Positions 53,767-63,649 are shown, counted from the stretch's first letter. The stretch is DNA of 64,000 bases from Candidatus Binatus sp. (GCF_030646925.1 NZ_JAUSKL010000046.1:1-64000), one strand, 5' to 3'. Numbers and translations: made by a program. The notes: generated from the sequence alone by a model not told the origin.

Positions 53767-54873
53767 ATGGCGGGCCCCGATCGCAGATTCATCCTGCACT
53801 TCGACTGGACGATTTTCCTGCTGACACTCACGCTCGCCGGCGTCGGGCTCATCAGCGTCGTCAGCGCTTCGTATGCGGGACCGCATCGAGCGATCGATCC
53901 GCTGGTGGTGCGGCAATTGATCTGGATCGCGGCCGGCACGCTCGCGATGCTGATCACCGTTTTCCTCGACTATCGCGCGTTTCAAACCTACGCGTACCCG
54001 TTCTACATCATGGTGGTGATCCTGCTGATCGTGGTGCTCGGGATGGGCCACGCGACCGGCGGTTCGAAGCGATGGATCAACCTCGGCTTGTTCAAGCTCG
54101 AGCCGTCGGAGCTGGCGAAAATCGCGGTGGTGTTCGTGCTGGTGCGCTATCTGCGCGAGGAGCCGCCGAAAGGTGGATGGCGGCTCCGCCAGATGATCAT
54201 TCCATTCATCCTGCTTGGCATCCCCGCGGGCCTGGTGCTCAAGCAGCCCGACCTCGGCACCGGACTGACGCTGATCCTGATCACGGTGACGCTGATTTTC
54301 GTCAGCGGGCTCAACTGGCGCACGATGGCGATACTGGCGGTAGCTGCGATGCTCGCGGCGCCGCTGAGTTGGCATTATCTGAAACCGTACCAGCGCCAGC
54401 GACTGGTCACGTTCATCAATCCGCAGGCCGATCCGCTCGGCTCCGGCTATCACATTATCCAGTCGGAAATTGCGATTGGAGCGGGCGGATCGTTCGGCAA
54501 GGGCTTTCTAAATGGCACGCAGGCGCGCCTGAATTTCCTGCCCGAGCAACACACCGATTTTATCTTCGCAGTGTTTGCCGAGGAGTTCGGACTCGCCGGC
54601 TCGCTCATCCTGCTTGCGCTCTATGCGAGCCTGATCGCGCGCGGCGCATGGATTGCGCGGCACGCACGCGATCGGTTCGGCGCGCTGCTCGCGATCGGCG
54701 TCACGGCGATCGTATTCTGGCAGGTCGCGATCAACATCGGCATGGCGACCGGGATGCTGCCGGTGGTGGGAATCACGCTGCCGCTGGTGAGTTACGGCGG
54801 CTCGTCGCTGATCGCGATGATGGCGGCGATCGGGATTTTGATCAGCATCAACACCCGCCGCTTCCTATTTTAA
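53767..54873 (+). CDS. rodA: Peptidoglycan glycosyltransferase RodA
   Basis: RodA is the SEDS glycan polymerase partner of PBP2. The 368-residue protein has about ten membrane helices and family motifs GSKRWINLGLFKLEPSELAK, KQPDLGTGLTLI and LPEQHTDFIFAVFAEEFG, with VVGITLPLVSYGGSSL near the end. It starts 14 bp after mrdA. Confidence 0.96.
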   Translation: MAGPDRRFILHFDWTIFLLTLTLAGVGLISVVSASYAGPHRAIDPLVVRQLIWIAAGTLAMLITVFLDYRAFQTYAYPFYIMVVILLIVVLGMGHATGGSKRWINLGLFKLEPSELAKIAVVFVLVRYLREEPPKGGWRLRQMIIPFILLGIPAGLVLKQPDLGTGLTLILITVTLIFVSGLNWRTMAILAVAAMLAAPLSWHYLKPYQRQRLVTFINPQADPLGSGYHIIQSEIAIGAGGSFGKGFLNGTQARLNFLPEQHTDFIFAVFAEEFGLAGSLILLALYASLIARGAWIARHARDRFGALLAIGVTAIVFWQVAINIGMATGMLPVVGITLPLVSYGGSSLIAMMAAIGILISINTRRFLF

Positions 54874-54977
54874 CCCTCGCACGCCCGTCTGATCACTAAC
54901 GGAGCTTGCGCGAGCCTGAGCCGTGATCTACGAACAACAAGCCTATCTGTCGCGGCCTTCGAAGGATCGCTTCGCGG

Positions 54978-55253
54978 TTAGTGTTTTTTCGGTGACGCGC
55001 AGGTGCCGCATCCGGAATTGCATCCGGCGGCGCCATCGGCCGGCGGCGGCCCGAAGTAGTAGCCCGATTGCTCGAGTTCGCCCGGTCCCACCCAACTGAC
55101 GGCATCCGAGGTCGGCGTGTCGCAATGGACGCACACGCGCCGCTCGATACCATCGTCGTCGAGCGCGACGTACGTCAGCACCGACTTTGCGCACTGGGCG
55201 CAATGCGCCATCGGAAACGACGAATCTCTGGGCGCGGGGGTAGGCATCAACAT
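54978..55253 (-). CDS. Small Cys-rich protein
   Basis: About 91 residues: a zinc-ribbon-like HCAQCAKSVLTYV...CVHCDTPTSD pair of CxxC motifs and a C-terminal GCNSGCGTCASPKKH, reminiscent of FmdB-type tails. The start is uncertain: ATG at 55253, 55247 or 55211, or a GTG at 55328. No function is assigned. It stands between rodA and the UPF0175 gene. Confidence 0.6.
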   Translation of the reverse strand: MLMPTPAPRDSSFPMAHCAQCAKSVLTYVALDDDGIERRVCVHCDTPTSDAVSWVGPGELEQSGYYFGPPPADGAAGCNSGCGTCASPKKH

Positions 55254-55401
55254 CGAAGATACCCGATCGGCCACAACCGTGAAATCGGCAACTTTGGCAG
55301 CTTTCTTTGCGCCTGCATTGTGAGTCACTCGCGAACCATATTTACGAAATTTGGACGCGAACCGTTTTCAAGCCGCATTTCCACTCGTGTAAGATCGTGT
55401 G

Positions 55402-55686
55402 ATGGCTACAACGATTAAGCTCGAACTGCCCGAAGAGATCGCGAGCCGCCTCAGGGCGAAGTGGAAGGACCTCCCGCGTGCCGCGCTCGAGAGTTTGCTA
55501 GCCGACGGCTATCGATCCGAGCTGCTGAGCGCAGACCAGGTCAGGCAACTGCTCGGCTTTGGCAGCCGGATGCGCGTCGATGAATTTCTCAAGCAGCATG
55601 GTGTTTACGACTACACTGCCGAGGACTTCGAACAGGATCGTCTGACTCTCCACCGCCTCAAGCGCCGGGCAGGCAAGCGGCAATAG
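55402..55686 (+). CDS. UPF0175-family antitoxin-like protein
   Basis: The 94-residue protein has an N-terminal beta strand and helix (TTIKLELPEEIASRLRAKW), a middle LLADGYRSELLSADQVRQLL with HTH-like character and VDEFLKQHGVYDYTAEDFEQD, matching UPF0175. These are usually partners of DUF3368 genes, as here (10-bp gap), and presumably act as antitoxin. Confidence 0.78.
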   Translation: MATTIKLELPEEIASRLRAKWKDLPRAALESLLADGYRSELLSADQVRQLLGFGSRMRVDEFLKQHGVYDYTAEDFEQDRLTLHRLKRRAGKRQ

Positions 55687-55696
55687 GATTGCCGAC

Positions 55697-56182
55697 TTGA
55701 GAGTCGTCGCCGATACCACGCCATTAAACTATTTGATCCTGATCGAGGGGGTTCACGTCCTGCCAGAAATATTTGACGAGGTTCTCGTTCCACGTGCCGT
55801 AGCACGCGAACTAAAGCATCCGGGAGCTCCCCTCGTAGTCAGGCAGTGGATTGCAAAGCCTCCGCGGTGGTTGCGGGTTGCCGCCGTCTCGAACCTCGAT
55901 CCTGCTTTAGGGTATCTCGGAAGTGGTGAGCAGGAAGCAATCGCACTCGCGCTCACGCAGCACGCCGACGCGCTATTGATGGACGAGAAGGTCGGCCGAC
56001 GGGAAGCGCAGCGAAGGAATCTCGCCGTGATCGGCACTCTTGCAGTGCTCGACGAAGCTGATCGAGCTGGGCATTTGGATTTCGGCGATGCCCTCGGCCG
56101 CCTGCGTCAAACCAATTTCAGATTATCGCCGGCGCTGCTCAGGATACTCGCTAGACGACGAAGCGAGGGCCAGCGAAGATAA
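55697..56182 (+). CDS. DUF3368 PIN-like nuclease (putative toxin)
   Basis: The 161-residue PIN-like protein has VVADTTPLNYLILIEGVHVLP with the first acidic residue, GSGEQEAIALALTQHADALLMDEKVGRREAQRR with further acidic positions, and GTLAVLDEADRAGHL. It is the likely RNase toxin of the UPF0175 pair. The start is a TTG at 55697. Confidence 0.82.
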   Translation: MRVVADTTPLNYLILIEGVHVLPEIFDEVLVPRAVARELKHPGAPLVVRQWIAKPPRWLRVAAVSNLDPALGYLGSGEQEAIALALTQHADALLMDEKVGRREAQRRNLAVIGTLAVLDEADRAGHLDFGDALGRLRQTNFRLSPALLRILARRRSEGQRR

Positions 56183-56183
56183 C

Positions 56184-57095
56184 CTACGTGCGGTGGTAGG
56201 GTTCGCCGAGCGCGCTGGGGGCGGCGGCTTGACCGCCAAAACTTGCGAGGACCACCAGAGTCAGCGCATAGGGCAGCGCGAGGAAAAGCTGATACGGGAC
56301 CATCGTGCCGAGCGCCTGCAAGCCAAATTGCAGCGCCATCGCGGCGCCGAACAGCAGCGACGCCGCACACAGTCCCCACGCGTTCCATCGCCCGAGAATC
56401 ACCACCGACAGCGCGACGAATCCTCGGCCGGCCGAAATGTTTTCGACGAAGGTGTTCGCATACGCGAGCGTGAGGTACGCGCCCGCCAGTCCAGTCAGCG
56501 CTCCCGCCGCGATCAGCGCCTGCCATCGGATTCGATAGACGTTGAGCCCGAGCGCGTCGGCGGCCGCCGGACGTTCACCCGCCGCGCGCAGCCGGAGTCC
56601 GTAGCGCGTGCGCGAAATGAGATAGGCGAGAATCGGCACCAGCGCGAAGGTGAGATACACCAGCGCGTTGTGATCGAAGAGCACTGGCCCGAGCAGCGGG
56701 ATTTTCGCGAGCGGACCGAGCGGAATTCTCGGCACCGATCGCACCATGAAAGCCTTGCCGGTGACGCCGAACATCCGGCGATAGAAGACGCCGGTGATTC
56801 CGAGCGACAGGATGCTGAGCGCGGTGCCGGAGACGACCTGGTTCACGGCGAGATTCACCACCAGCGCCGCGAAGATCGCGTTGATGACGACGCCGGCGGC
56901 GATTCCGCACGCGAGCCCCAGCAGGAGACTCCCGCTGAAGTACGCGCCCGCGAGCGCGAAGAATGCGCCCGAGAGCATCGCGCCTTCGATTCCGATATTG
57001 ACGATGCCGCTTTCCTCGACGAGCAGTTCGCCGAGCGCCGCCAGGAGAATCGGCGTCGCCATGCTGAGCATCGAACTCAGGAACGCTTCAAGCAT
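56184..57095 (-). CDS. Nucleoside-type ABC transporter permease
   Basis: The 303-residue protein is a BPD_transp_2 permease with 8-9 membrane helices and EESGIVNIGIEGAMLSGAFF, typical of the YufQ/NupC branch of nucleoside importers. It overlaps the second permease gene by 8 bp and pairs with it. Confidence 0.88.
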   Translation of the reverse strand: MLEAFLSSMLSMATPILLAALGELLVEESGIVNIGIEGAMLSGAFFALAGAYFSGSLLLGLACGIAAGVVINAIFAALVVNLAVNQVVSGTALSILSLGITGVFYRRMFGVTGKAFMVRSVPRIPLGPLAKIPLLGPVLFDHNALVYLTFALVPILAYLISRTRYGLRLRAAGERPAAADALGLNVYRIRWQALIAAGALTGLAGAYLTLAYANTFVENISAGRGFVALSVVILGRWNAWGLCAASLLFGAAMALQFGLQALGTMVPYQLFLALPYALTLVVLASFGGQAAAPSALGEPYHRT

Positions 57096-58161
57096 CGGGC
57101 AACTCCGCGGCGGCGATCGGATCGGTCATGACGCTGTCACCAAGCATCGTTTTGCGCATCCCGCTCCAGAGCGGAGTGTCGAACGCGAGCAGGAACAGAA
57201 TCACCATCCCCTGAATCACCTGCACCAACACGGGCGAGACGTTCTGCGAGCGCTGCATCGCCTGCGAGCCGTTGTCGAGCGCGCCGAAAAAGAGCGCCGC
57301 CGCGATGATGCCGAGCGGATTGAGGTGCGCGACCAGCGCGACGGCGATCGCCTCGTAACCCCATCCCGGCGAGAGCTTCTCGAACAATCGATGCGTGATC
57401 GCCGACACTTGCACCGCGCCGCCGAGGCCTGCGAGCGCGCCCGAGAGGGCCATCACCACAATCGTGAGGCGCTCGATTCTGATACGGAAGAAGGTCGCGG
57501 CGCGGCGATTGCGGCCCATCGCGCGCAGCTCGAAACCAGCGCTGGTATGGAACAAAACGACGTAGCACGCAGCCGCGAGGATCACCGCGATCAGCATGCC
57601 CAGGTTGAGGCGGCTCGGCGCAAAATAAAATCCCAGCTCCGCTGACGCCGCAATCGGCGAGCTGGCCGGATAGGAGCGCGACGGTTCCATCAGCGGTCCG
57701 TGCACGACCCAGCTCAGCATCTGCGCCGCAACGAAATTCAGCATGATCGTGCTGATAACTTCGTTCACGTCGCGCCGCGCGCGGAGCCATCCGGCGAGAC
57801 CGCCCCAGATCGCGCCGCCCACTGCGCCTGCGCTCAACACGACAGCGATCGCTACCGGATGCGGCCAGTCGCCGAGCCACGGACCGATTGCGCCGGCCGC
57901 GATCGCGCCGATCACGAGCTGGCCGTCGGCGCCGATATTCCAGAGCGCGCCCGAGAACGCGAGCGAGATCGCGAGTCCGGTGAACACCAGCGGCGTCGCC
58001 TTGACGATCGTGTCGGTGAAGGCATACCAACTGCCGAATGCGCCTTCGCCGAGCGCCGCGAAAACGCCGATCGGCGACGCGCCGAGCGCGAGTAAGATGA
58101 TCGAAATCGACAACGCGGCGAGCGCGAGCGCGGCGGCGGGCTTGGCGACTGACGGCAGCAT
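57088..58161 (-). CDS. Nucleoside-type ABC transporter permease, second subunit
   Basis: The 357-residue BPD_transp_2 permease has GALWNIGADGQLVIGAIAAG and GWGYEAIAVALVAHLNPLGI, as in YufP/NupB. It lies 18 bp after the ATPase gene. Confidence 0.88.
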   Translation of the reverse strand: MLPSVAKPAAALALAALSISIILLALGASPIGVFAALGEGAFGSWYAFTDTIVKATPLVFTGLAISLAFSGALWNIGADGQLVIGAIAAGAIGPWLGDWPHPVAIAVVLSAGAVGGAIWGGLAGWLRARRDVNEVISTIMLNFVAAQMLSWVVHGPLMEPSRSYPASSPIAASAELGFYFAPSRLNLGMLIAVILAAACYVVLFHTSAGFELRAMGRNRRAATFFRIRIERLTIVVMALSGALAGLGGAVQVSAITHRLFEKLSPGWGYEAIAVALVAHLNPLGIIAAALFFGALDNGSQAMQRSQNVSPVLVQVIQGMVILFLLAFDTPLWSGMRKTMLGDSVMTDPIAAAELPDA

Positions 58162-58179
58162 CGACGCGCGCGTCCTGCG

Positions 58180-59664
58180 CTACCGTTGCTCCGCGATTCC
58201 CGCCATCAGCAGGCCAAGTTGCTCGGGGTCGCGCTGCTCGGCGGTGGTGTGATGAATCCTGCCGCGGCTGATCACCATCAGGCGGCCGCAGAGCGCGAGC
58301 AATTCGTCGAGGTCGCTCGAGATGAGCAGCACCGCGCCTCCGGCGGCGGCGAAATCGAGCAGGGTGCGATGCACATCGGCGGTGGCGTTCAGATCGAGTC
58401 CGCGGCAGATATTGTGCGCGACGATGATCCGCGGCTCACCCGCAATCGCGCGCGCGACCTCGAGTCGCTGCCGATTTCCGCCGGACAGCGAACCGGCCAT
58501 CGCGTCGGGTCCGCTCGCGCGGATGCGAAAACGGGTGAGCAGACTCGCGCAAAGTTCGATCGCCTTCGACCGGCTGAGCCATCCACGCGACGTCATCTGC
58601 GCGCGGATCGGATTCGCGAGCAGCAGATTTTCCCACAGCTCCATGTCGAGGATGAGGCCGTCGAGGTCGCGATTCTGCGGTATCACCGCCATCGCGGAGC
58701 CGTCGTTTCCGCCCGCGCCCAGCACCTTGATCGATCCGGCGGTGGCGTCGCGCACGCCCGCCAGCAACTCGACGAGTTCGGTCTGCCCGTTGCCGTCGAC
58801 GCCCGCGATCCCCGCGATTTCGCCAGCCGCGACGCTGAACGAGATGCGATCGAGGATGCGGCGCCGATTCGATTCCAGCGTGAGATTCTCGACCTCGAGC
58901 GCAACCCCGCCAGCGTTCCGCTTCAACAGATTCGCGTCGGGCTGCGCGACCAACTCGCCGAGCATCAGGCGCGCGAGCGCGCTCTCGTCGGTTTCGGCGG
59001 GCGTCATTTTACCGACTACGCGGCCGTGGCGGAGCACGGTGATTCGATCCGCGACCGCCATCGCCTCAGCGAGCTTGTGCGTAATCAGCACGACGATTCG
59101 GCCTTCGCCGCGAAGGCGCCGCAGCAAGTCGAGGAATGCCTTCAACTCAGACGGCGCGAGCACTCCGGTCGGCTCGTCGAGAATCAGCACGCGCGGATCG
59201 AAACTGAGCGCGCGCAGCACCTCGAGCCGCACCCGTTCGGCGACCGAGCGCTGCTCGACCCGCGATTCTGCCGGCGGCAAATCGAAGCCCAGCTTGCGCG
59301 CGAGTTCCGCGCTGCGCGCCGCGACCGCGGGCAAATCGAGGATAGCGCTTTCGCGATCGAAACCGCCGAGCGCGAGATTTTCCTCCCACGTGAACCGCTC
59401 GAACAGCATCGGGCTCTGATGCACCGTCGCGATTCCCGCCTGCAGCGCTGCATGCGGCGAGCCCGCGACGAGCGCCCGTCCGTCGAGCGAAGCCGCTCCG
59501 GCGTCGGGCCGCAACGCACCCGCGATCACGTTCATCAGCGTGGTTTTGCCGGCGCCGTTTTCACCGACCAGCGCGTGAATCTCGCCGGGGCGCGCCTCGA
59601 AATCAACGCCGTCGAGCGCGAGCGTGCGCCCGAAGCGTTTCGATATGGCGCTGGCTTTGAGCAC
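58180..59664 (-). CDS. Nucleoside-type ABC transporter ATPase (double NBD)
   Basis: The 494-residue protein has two nucleotide-binding domains. The first has Walker A GENGAGKTT and Walker B VLILDEPTGVL, but its signature region (VEQRSVAERVRLEVLRAL) is degenerate. The second has a degenerate Walker A (GVDGNGQTEL) and a full signature LSGGNRQRLEVARAI. This asymmetry is usual in the YufO/NupA and sugar families. No BMP-type binding protein gene lies in the cluster. Confidence 0.9.
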   Translation of the reverse strand: MLKASAISKRFGRTLALDGVDFEARPGEIHALVGENGAGKTTLMNVIAGALRPDAGAASLDGRALVAGSPHAALQAGIATVHQSPMLFERFTWEENLALGGFDRESAILDLPAVAARSAELARKLGFDLPPAESRVEQRSVAERVRLEVLRALSFDPRVLILDEPTGVLAPSELKAFLDLLRRLRGEGRIVVLITHKLAEAMAVADRITVLRHGRVVGKMTPAETDESALARLMLGELVAQPDANLLKRNAGGVALEVENLTLESNRRRILDRISFSVAAGEIAGIAGVDGNGQTELVELLAGVRDATAGSIKVLGAGGNDGSAMAVIPQNRDLDGLILDMELWENLLLANPIRAQMTSRGWLSRSKAIELCASLLTRFRIRASGPDAMAGSLSGGNRQRLEVARAIAGEPRIIVAHNICRGLDLNATADVHRTLLDFAAAGGAVLLISSDLDELLALCGRLMVISRGRIHHTTAEQRDPEQLGLLMAGIAEQR

Positions 59665-59667
59665 CGA

Positions 59668-60999
59668 TCAGGTTAGTTCGGTGATGAAGTAATTGTTGAG
59701 CACGAATTCGATCGCGTCCTTGGGCGACGACAACAGCCCGTCGAGCTGCCGGTCCTCGACTTCCTTCAGGATCGCCTTGAAGCGCGGCCCGGGCGCGAAG
59801 CCGAGTTGCTTCAGATCTTTGCCAGTGATCAGCGGCGTCGGACGAATCTCAGCCTTGCCCATCGAGTTCAGCGCATCCCGGCAAAAATTCCAGAAGCCGA
59901 GATACGAACTCGACGCGAACGCATCGAGGAACGCGACTTCCATCAGTTCGTCGAAGCCATCGTCGGCGAGCATCCGCTTGAGCGTCGCTTGGCGCATCCG
60001 CGGCGCCATGCAGAGCTTCAGGTGATTCTTGACCAGGTACGCGACGCGCTCCTGCGTGGCTCGCGAGCGCTTGAGCCGCGCCAGCATCTCCGCCGCGATC
60101 ACCGCGCCCTGCTCGGTATGCCCATAGAAAGTGACCTTGTCGCCACTCACGGCGCGGCATCGCGGCTTGGCGATATCGTGCAGCAGGATTCCGAACGCGA
60201 TGGTCTCGCTGGCTCCGGCGGGCAGCATCGAAACCCCAATCCGCGTATGGGTATAGACGTCGCCCTCGGGATGAAAATTCGCGGGCTGCTCGCATCCGAT
60301 CAGCTCGACGACCTCGGGCAGGAGCAATTGCATCAGGCCGCTTTCGAGCAGCAGATCTATCCCGCGCGCGGCGCCGCCCTCGGTCATGATCATGACCATT
60401 TCCTGGCCGATTCTTTCCGGAGAAATTCCGATAATCGTCGGCGCGGTGCGCTTCATCGCGGCCCAGGTCGCCGGCTCGATCGTGAAATCCATCCGCGCCG
60501 CAAATCTCGCGGCGCGCAGAATCCGCAGATGATCCTCGTCGAAGCGATCGTAGGGATTTCCGATCGCGCGGACGGTTCCGGCCTTTAGATCGCGCATCCC
60601 GCCGACCAGATCGATCACGCGATCCGTGGCGGGATCGTAGAACATCCCACCGATCGTAAAGTCGCGCCGGATCGCATCTTCCTCGATTGTGCCGAATCGC
60701 ACCGACGACGGATGGCGTCCATCGACGTAGGGCGCGTCGGCGCGGAAGGTCGCGACCTCGATCGGCTTGGAGTGGTCCGCAGGCACGACGCCGATCACGC
60801 CGAATTTCGCGCCGACCGCGACCGTATTGTCGAACATCCGCTGCACGACCTCGGGACGCGCGTCGGTGGCGACGTCGTAATCCTTCGGCGTGACGCCAAG
60901 CACGCGATCGCGCACGCATCCGCCGGCGAAATACGCGCGAAAGCCCGCCCTCGTGAGGCGGCGCACGATTCTCAGCGCCTTTGATTCCCTTTCGTCCAT
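59668..60999 (-). CDS. tRNA nucleotidyltransferase / poly(A) polymerase family protein
   Basis: The 443-residue protein has the nucleotidyltransferase motif YFAGGCVRDRVLGVTPKDYDVAT, the RRDFTIGGMFYDP motif, the head/neck LRILRAARFAARMDF, and an HD domain (GILLHDIAKPRC). It adds CCA to tRNA or poly(A) to RNA; the two cannot be separated by eye, though the HD domain fits a CCA-adding enzyme. The tRNA in this window encodes its own CCA. It lies 3 bp before the ABC ATPase gene, upstream in the same direction. Confidence 0.9.
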   Translation of the reverse strand: MDERESKALRIVRRLTRAGFRAYFAGGCVRDRVLGVTPKDYDVATDARPEVVQRMFDNTVAVGAKFGVIGVVPADHSKPIEVATFRADAPYVDGRHPSSVRFGTIEEDAIRRDFTIGGMFYDPATDRVIDLVGGMRDLKAGTVRAIGNPYDRFDEDHLRILRAARFAARMDFTIEPATWAAMKRTAPTIIGISPERIGQEMVMIMTEGGAARGIDLLLESGLMQLLLPEVVELIGCEQPANFHPEGDVYTHTRIGVSMLPAGASETIAFGILLHDIAKPRCRAVSGDKVTFYGHTEQGAVIAAEMLARLKRSRATQERVAYLVKNHLKLCMAPRMRQATLKRMLADDGFDELMEVAFLDAFASSSYLGFWNFCRDALNSMGKAEIRPTPLITGKDLKQLGFAPGPRFKAILKEVEDRQLDGLLSSPKDAIEFVLNNYFITELT

Positions 61000-61114
61000 G
61001 TGCGGCTTCCGCGAAACATTTTATAGCGGCGAAGTCGCGGCGTGCCACCGCGCGCGAGCGGCAATCGTCTCCTATCGAGGGAGATCTTCGCGCCACTGAC
61101 CGGCTGCGCGTCGA

Positions 61115-61792
61115 TCAAAAAACGAGCGGGACCAGCCGATAGCGGACTTGGTGCCGATACTCGGAGTATCCCGGCAAATTTATCGACAGGAATTTTTCTT
61201 CGTCGCGAAGCCTCCACACAATTGCGAGTGCGAGCGCGATGAACATCAGCAGCCCCCACCACGAGCCGAGCGCGAGCGGCGTACCGAACAGCATGATCAG
61301 GCCGCCCGAGTACATCGGATGACGCACGATCGCGTACGGTCCCGTCGAGATGACCTTCTGATCGTCGGCGACCTCGATGATCGCAGCGGTGAAGGTGTTC
61401 TCGCGGAAAACTACGAAGATGATGAGAAAGCCGAGCGCCACCAGGACGTCGCCGGCGATCACGATCGGCACCGGGACATGCGACCAGGCAAAGCGACGAT
61501 CGAGCGCGGGCACCACCATCACGCCGGCAAAAGCGATCGCGGCGATCGCCTGGATTACTTTCTGGCTTGTCTCTTTCTCGGCGGTCGGGCCCGCGTTGAT
61601 GCGCCGTTCGAGGAGTTGCGGATCCTTGTTCCAGAGATAGACGCTGATCACCGCGGTCGATGCGCCAAAGACGAACAGATAGAGCCACGCTTGCCAGTAG
61701 TCGAGCGTCCACGCTGGAAGGAACAGCAAAATTCCCAGCAGGCAGATTAGCTGCACGAATCCGACGATCGTCTTTCGCTTGAGATCGTTCAC
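61115..61792 (-). CDS. Isoprenylcysteine/phospholipid methyltransferase-like membrane protein
   Basis: The 225-residue protein has about five membrane helices and the ICMT/PEMT C-terminal signature GPYAIVRHPMYSGGLIMLFG and RDEEKFLSINLPGYSEYRHQV. Bacterial members methylate lipids or unknown targets with SAM. The GTG at 61792 has AGGG five bases upstream; the longer frame lacks one. Confidence 0.85.
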   Translation of the reverse strand: MNDLKRKTIVGFVQLICLLGILLFLPAWTLDYWQAWLYLFVFGASTAVISVYLWNKDPQLLERRINAGPTAEKETSQKVIQAIAAIAFAGVMVVPALDRRFAWSHVPVPIVIAGDVLVALGFLIIFVVFRENTFTAAIIEVADDQKVISTGPYAIVRHPMYSGGLIMLFGTPLALGSWWGLLMFIALALAIVWRLRDEEKFLSINLPGYSEYRHQVRYRLVPLVF

Positions 61793-61856
61793 GCTTGCCC
61801 TGTCGCGCCTGGATCGCGCGAAGCGATCGCCGCGCGATACTTCATTGTACCGCCAA

Positions 61857-62639
61857 CTAGCCGACGCGGCTCGGGCCCAGCACGATTCCGCCATCGACCG
61901 CGATCACCTGCCCGGTCACGTTCTTCGCGAGGTCGGAGCAGAGCCACGACACCGTGCGGCCGATATCCTCGACCGTCTGCTCGCGCCCGAGCGGAACAAT
62001 CGCTTTAACCGTCGCCTCGAAGGTCGCGCGCGCGTTCGCGTCGCCGCCGCCGAGCGCCGCGCCGAGTTCCTCCCAGATTTTCGTGTAGATCAAACCGGGC
62101 GCGACCGCGTTGACGCGAATCCCGGCGCTGCCGAGTTGCAGCGCGAGCGTCTTGGTGTAGGAAATCACGCCGGCCTTGGCGGCGGCGTACGCGGCGAGCA
62201 CCGGCGTCGCCAACAATCCCGCGATCGACGACGTGTTGCAAATCGCGCCGCCCTTTTGCATCCTCGGCGCGACTTCCTTCGACACGATATAGACCGAGTT
62301 GAGATTCAAATCGACGTATCTGCGCCAGGTATCGACGCTGTCCCATTCGTGCTTGCGGCCGCTTTCGAACCACGCGCGCTCGCCGCCGCCGGCGTTGTTG
62401 CACAGCACCGCCGGATGCTTCCCCAACTTCGCGGTGATCTCCTCGACCGCGCGATGAATCGATTTCTCGTCGGTGACATCGGCGCTGAAGCCATCGACCA
62501 GCTCCGCGATCGCGGCTGGCGGCGGCGCGAGTTCGCGATCGAGTATGGCGACCTTGTCCACGACTTTTTCCTCCAGCAATGCGTTCACGATCCCGAGTCC
62601 GAGTCCGCGCGCGCCGCCGGTTACGATTGCGTATTTCAT
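61857..62639 (-). CDS. SDR family oxidoreductase
   Basis: The 260-residue SDR has TGGARGLGLGIV, NNAGGGERAWFES, the catalytic Ser in NTSSIAGLLA, YAAAKAG and a C-terminal NVTGQVIAVDGGIVLG. The substrate is unknown. It is divergent from the methyltransferase gene. Confidence 0.88.
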   Translation of the reverse strand: MKYAIVTGGARGLGLGIVNALLEEKVVDKVAILDRELAPPPAAIAELVDGFSADVTDEKSIHRAVEEITAKLGKHPAVLCNNAGGGERAWFESGRKHEWDSVDTWRRYVDLNLNSVYIVSKEVAPRMQKGGAICNTSSIAGLLATPVLAAYAAAKAGVISYTKTLALQLGSAGIRVNAVAPGLIYTKIWEELGAALGGGDANARATFEATVKAIVPLGREQTVEDIGRTVSWLCSDLAKNVTGQVIAVDGGIVLGPSRVG

Positions 62640-62806
62640 CGATTTATCACCTCGCTCGATTTCCTTTTTTCAGTTCCGCGTTCGAATGCTCACGCTGTCG
62701 AGCATCATCGATACGGCGCCAAGGATGCAACCGTGATCAGCGGGTTCCCTCGGCGCGCTTTGTATTCCACGCGCAGTTGCGATATCGCTGGCGCCGGAGA
62801 ACCGCT

Positions 62807-63604
62807 ATGACCGAACCCTATTACAAGCAGCACTGGGTCGAGATCGACGCCGACCGCCATTCCGCCTACGACCAGATTCTGGCCTTTCATCCCGCGCTCG
62901 AGCCGATGCTGCGGCCGCTCGATCTTAGACCCGGCTTGCGCGTGCTCGACGTCGGTTCCGGCCCCGGCCACACGACGCTCGAACTTGCGCGGCGCGTCGC
63001 GCCCGGCGGCTCGGTCACCGGCGTCGACATCAATGCCGAGTTCGTCGCGCGATCTTCGGCGCGCGCCCGCGACGGCAAGCTCGATGCCACCTTCGTTCAT
63101 AGCGCGTTTCCGCCGCTACCGTTCCCCGACAATTCGTTCGATCGCGTGTGGTGCAAAAACGTCCTTGAGTATGTCGATTCCGCCGCCGATACTGTGGCCG
63201 AGATGGTCCGAGTCGCAGCACCCGGCGCGGTGGTCGTCGCAGTCGATAGCGACTGGGACATGATCGTGCTCGAGACCACGCCCGATTCGCGCGAGCGCAA
63301 CGACCGCATCCTCGCGGCGTCGAAGGCGATCGCGATCAAGGAGCCTCGCATCGGCCGCCAGCTTCACGGCCTGTTTCGCCGCGCCGGCCTCGATCAGATC
63401 AACGTGGAGATTTTCGCGGGCGCCGATACCGCGGGACGCTCGCTCCCGATGCTGAAGGCTAGTTTTGCGCGCTATGCGCGCGACTCGGGCAAAATCGCGG
63501 CGCCGGAACTCGAACGATGGCTCGCCGACGTCGATTCGGCCGTCAGGGAGGGCTCGTATTTTTTCGTGCTGCCGCAATTCGTCGCGCGCGGAATCAAGAA
63601 GTAG
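62807..63604 (+). CDS. SAM-dependent class I methyltransferase
   Basis: The 265-residue protein has motif I VLDVGSGPGHTTLEL, an acidic SAM-ribose residue in TGVDIN and the post-II region FDRVWCKNVLEYV. It resembles UbiE/MenG-type and small-molecule methyltransferases. The ATG at 62807 has CGGAGA upstream. Confidence 0.87.
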   Translation: MTEPYYKQHWVEIDADRHSAYDQILAFHPALEPMLRPLDLRPGLRVLDVGSGPGHTTLELARRVAPGGSVTGVDINAEFVARSSARARDGKLDATFVHSAFPPLPFPDNSFDRVWCKNVLEYVDSAADTVAEMVRVAAPGAVVVAVDSDWDMIVLETTPDSRERNDRILAASKAIAIKEPRIGRQLHGLFRRAGLDQINVEIFAGADTAGRSLPMLKASFARYARDSGKIAAPELERWLADVDSAVREGSYFFVLPQFVARGIKK

Positions 63605-63649
63605 CTGGCCGCCGCCGTCGGCGCGCGAACAACTTCAGGGGGAATCGAG

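Noticed and set aside
58186-59676. 496-codon open frame opposite the ABC ATPase gene
   Set aside because: It is antisense to a gene with clear ABC motifs. GC-rich codon use leaves antisense frames open; the product is Arg/Glu-rich with no family features.
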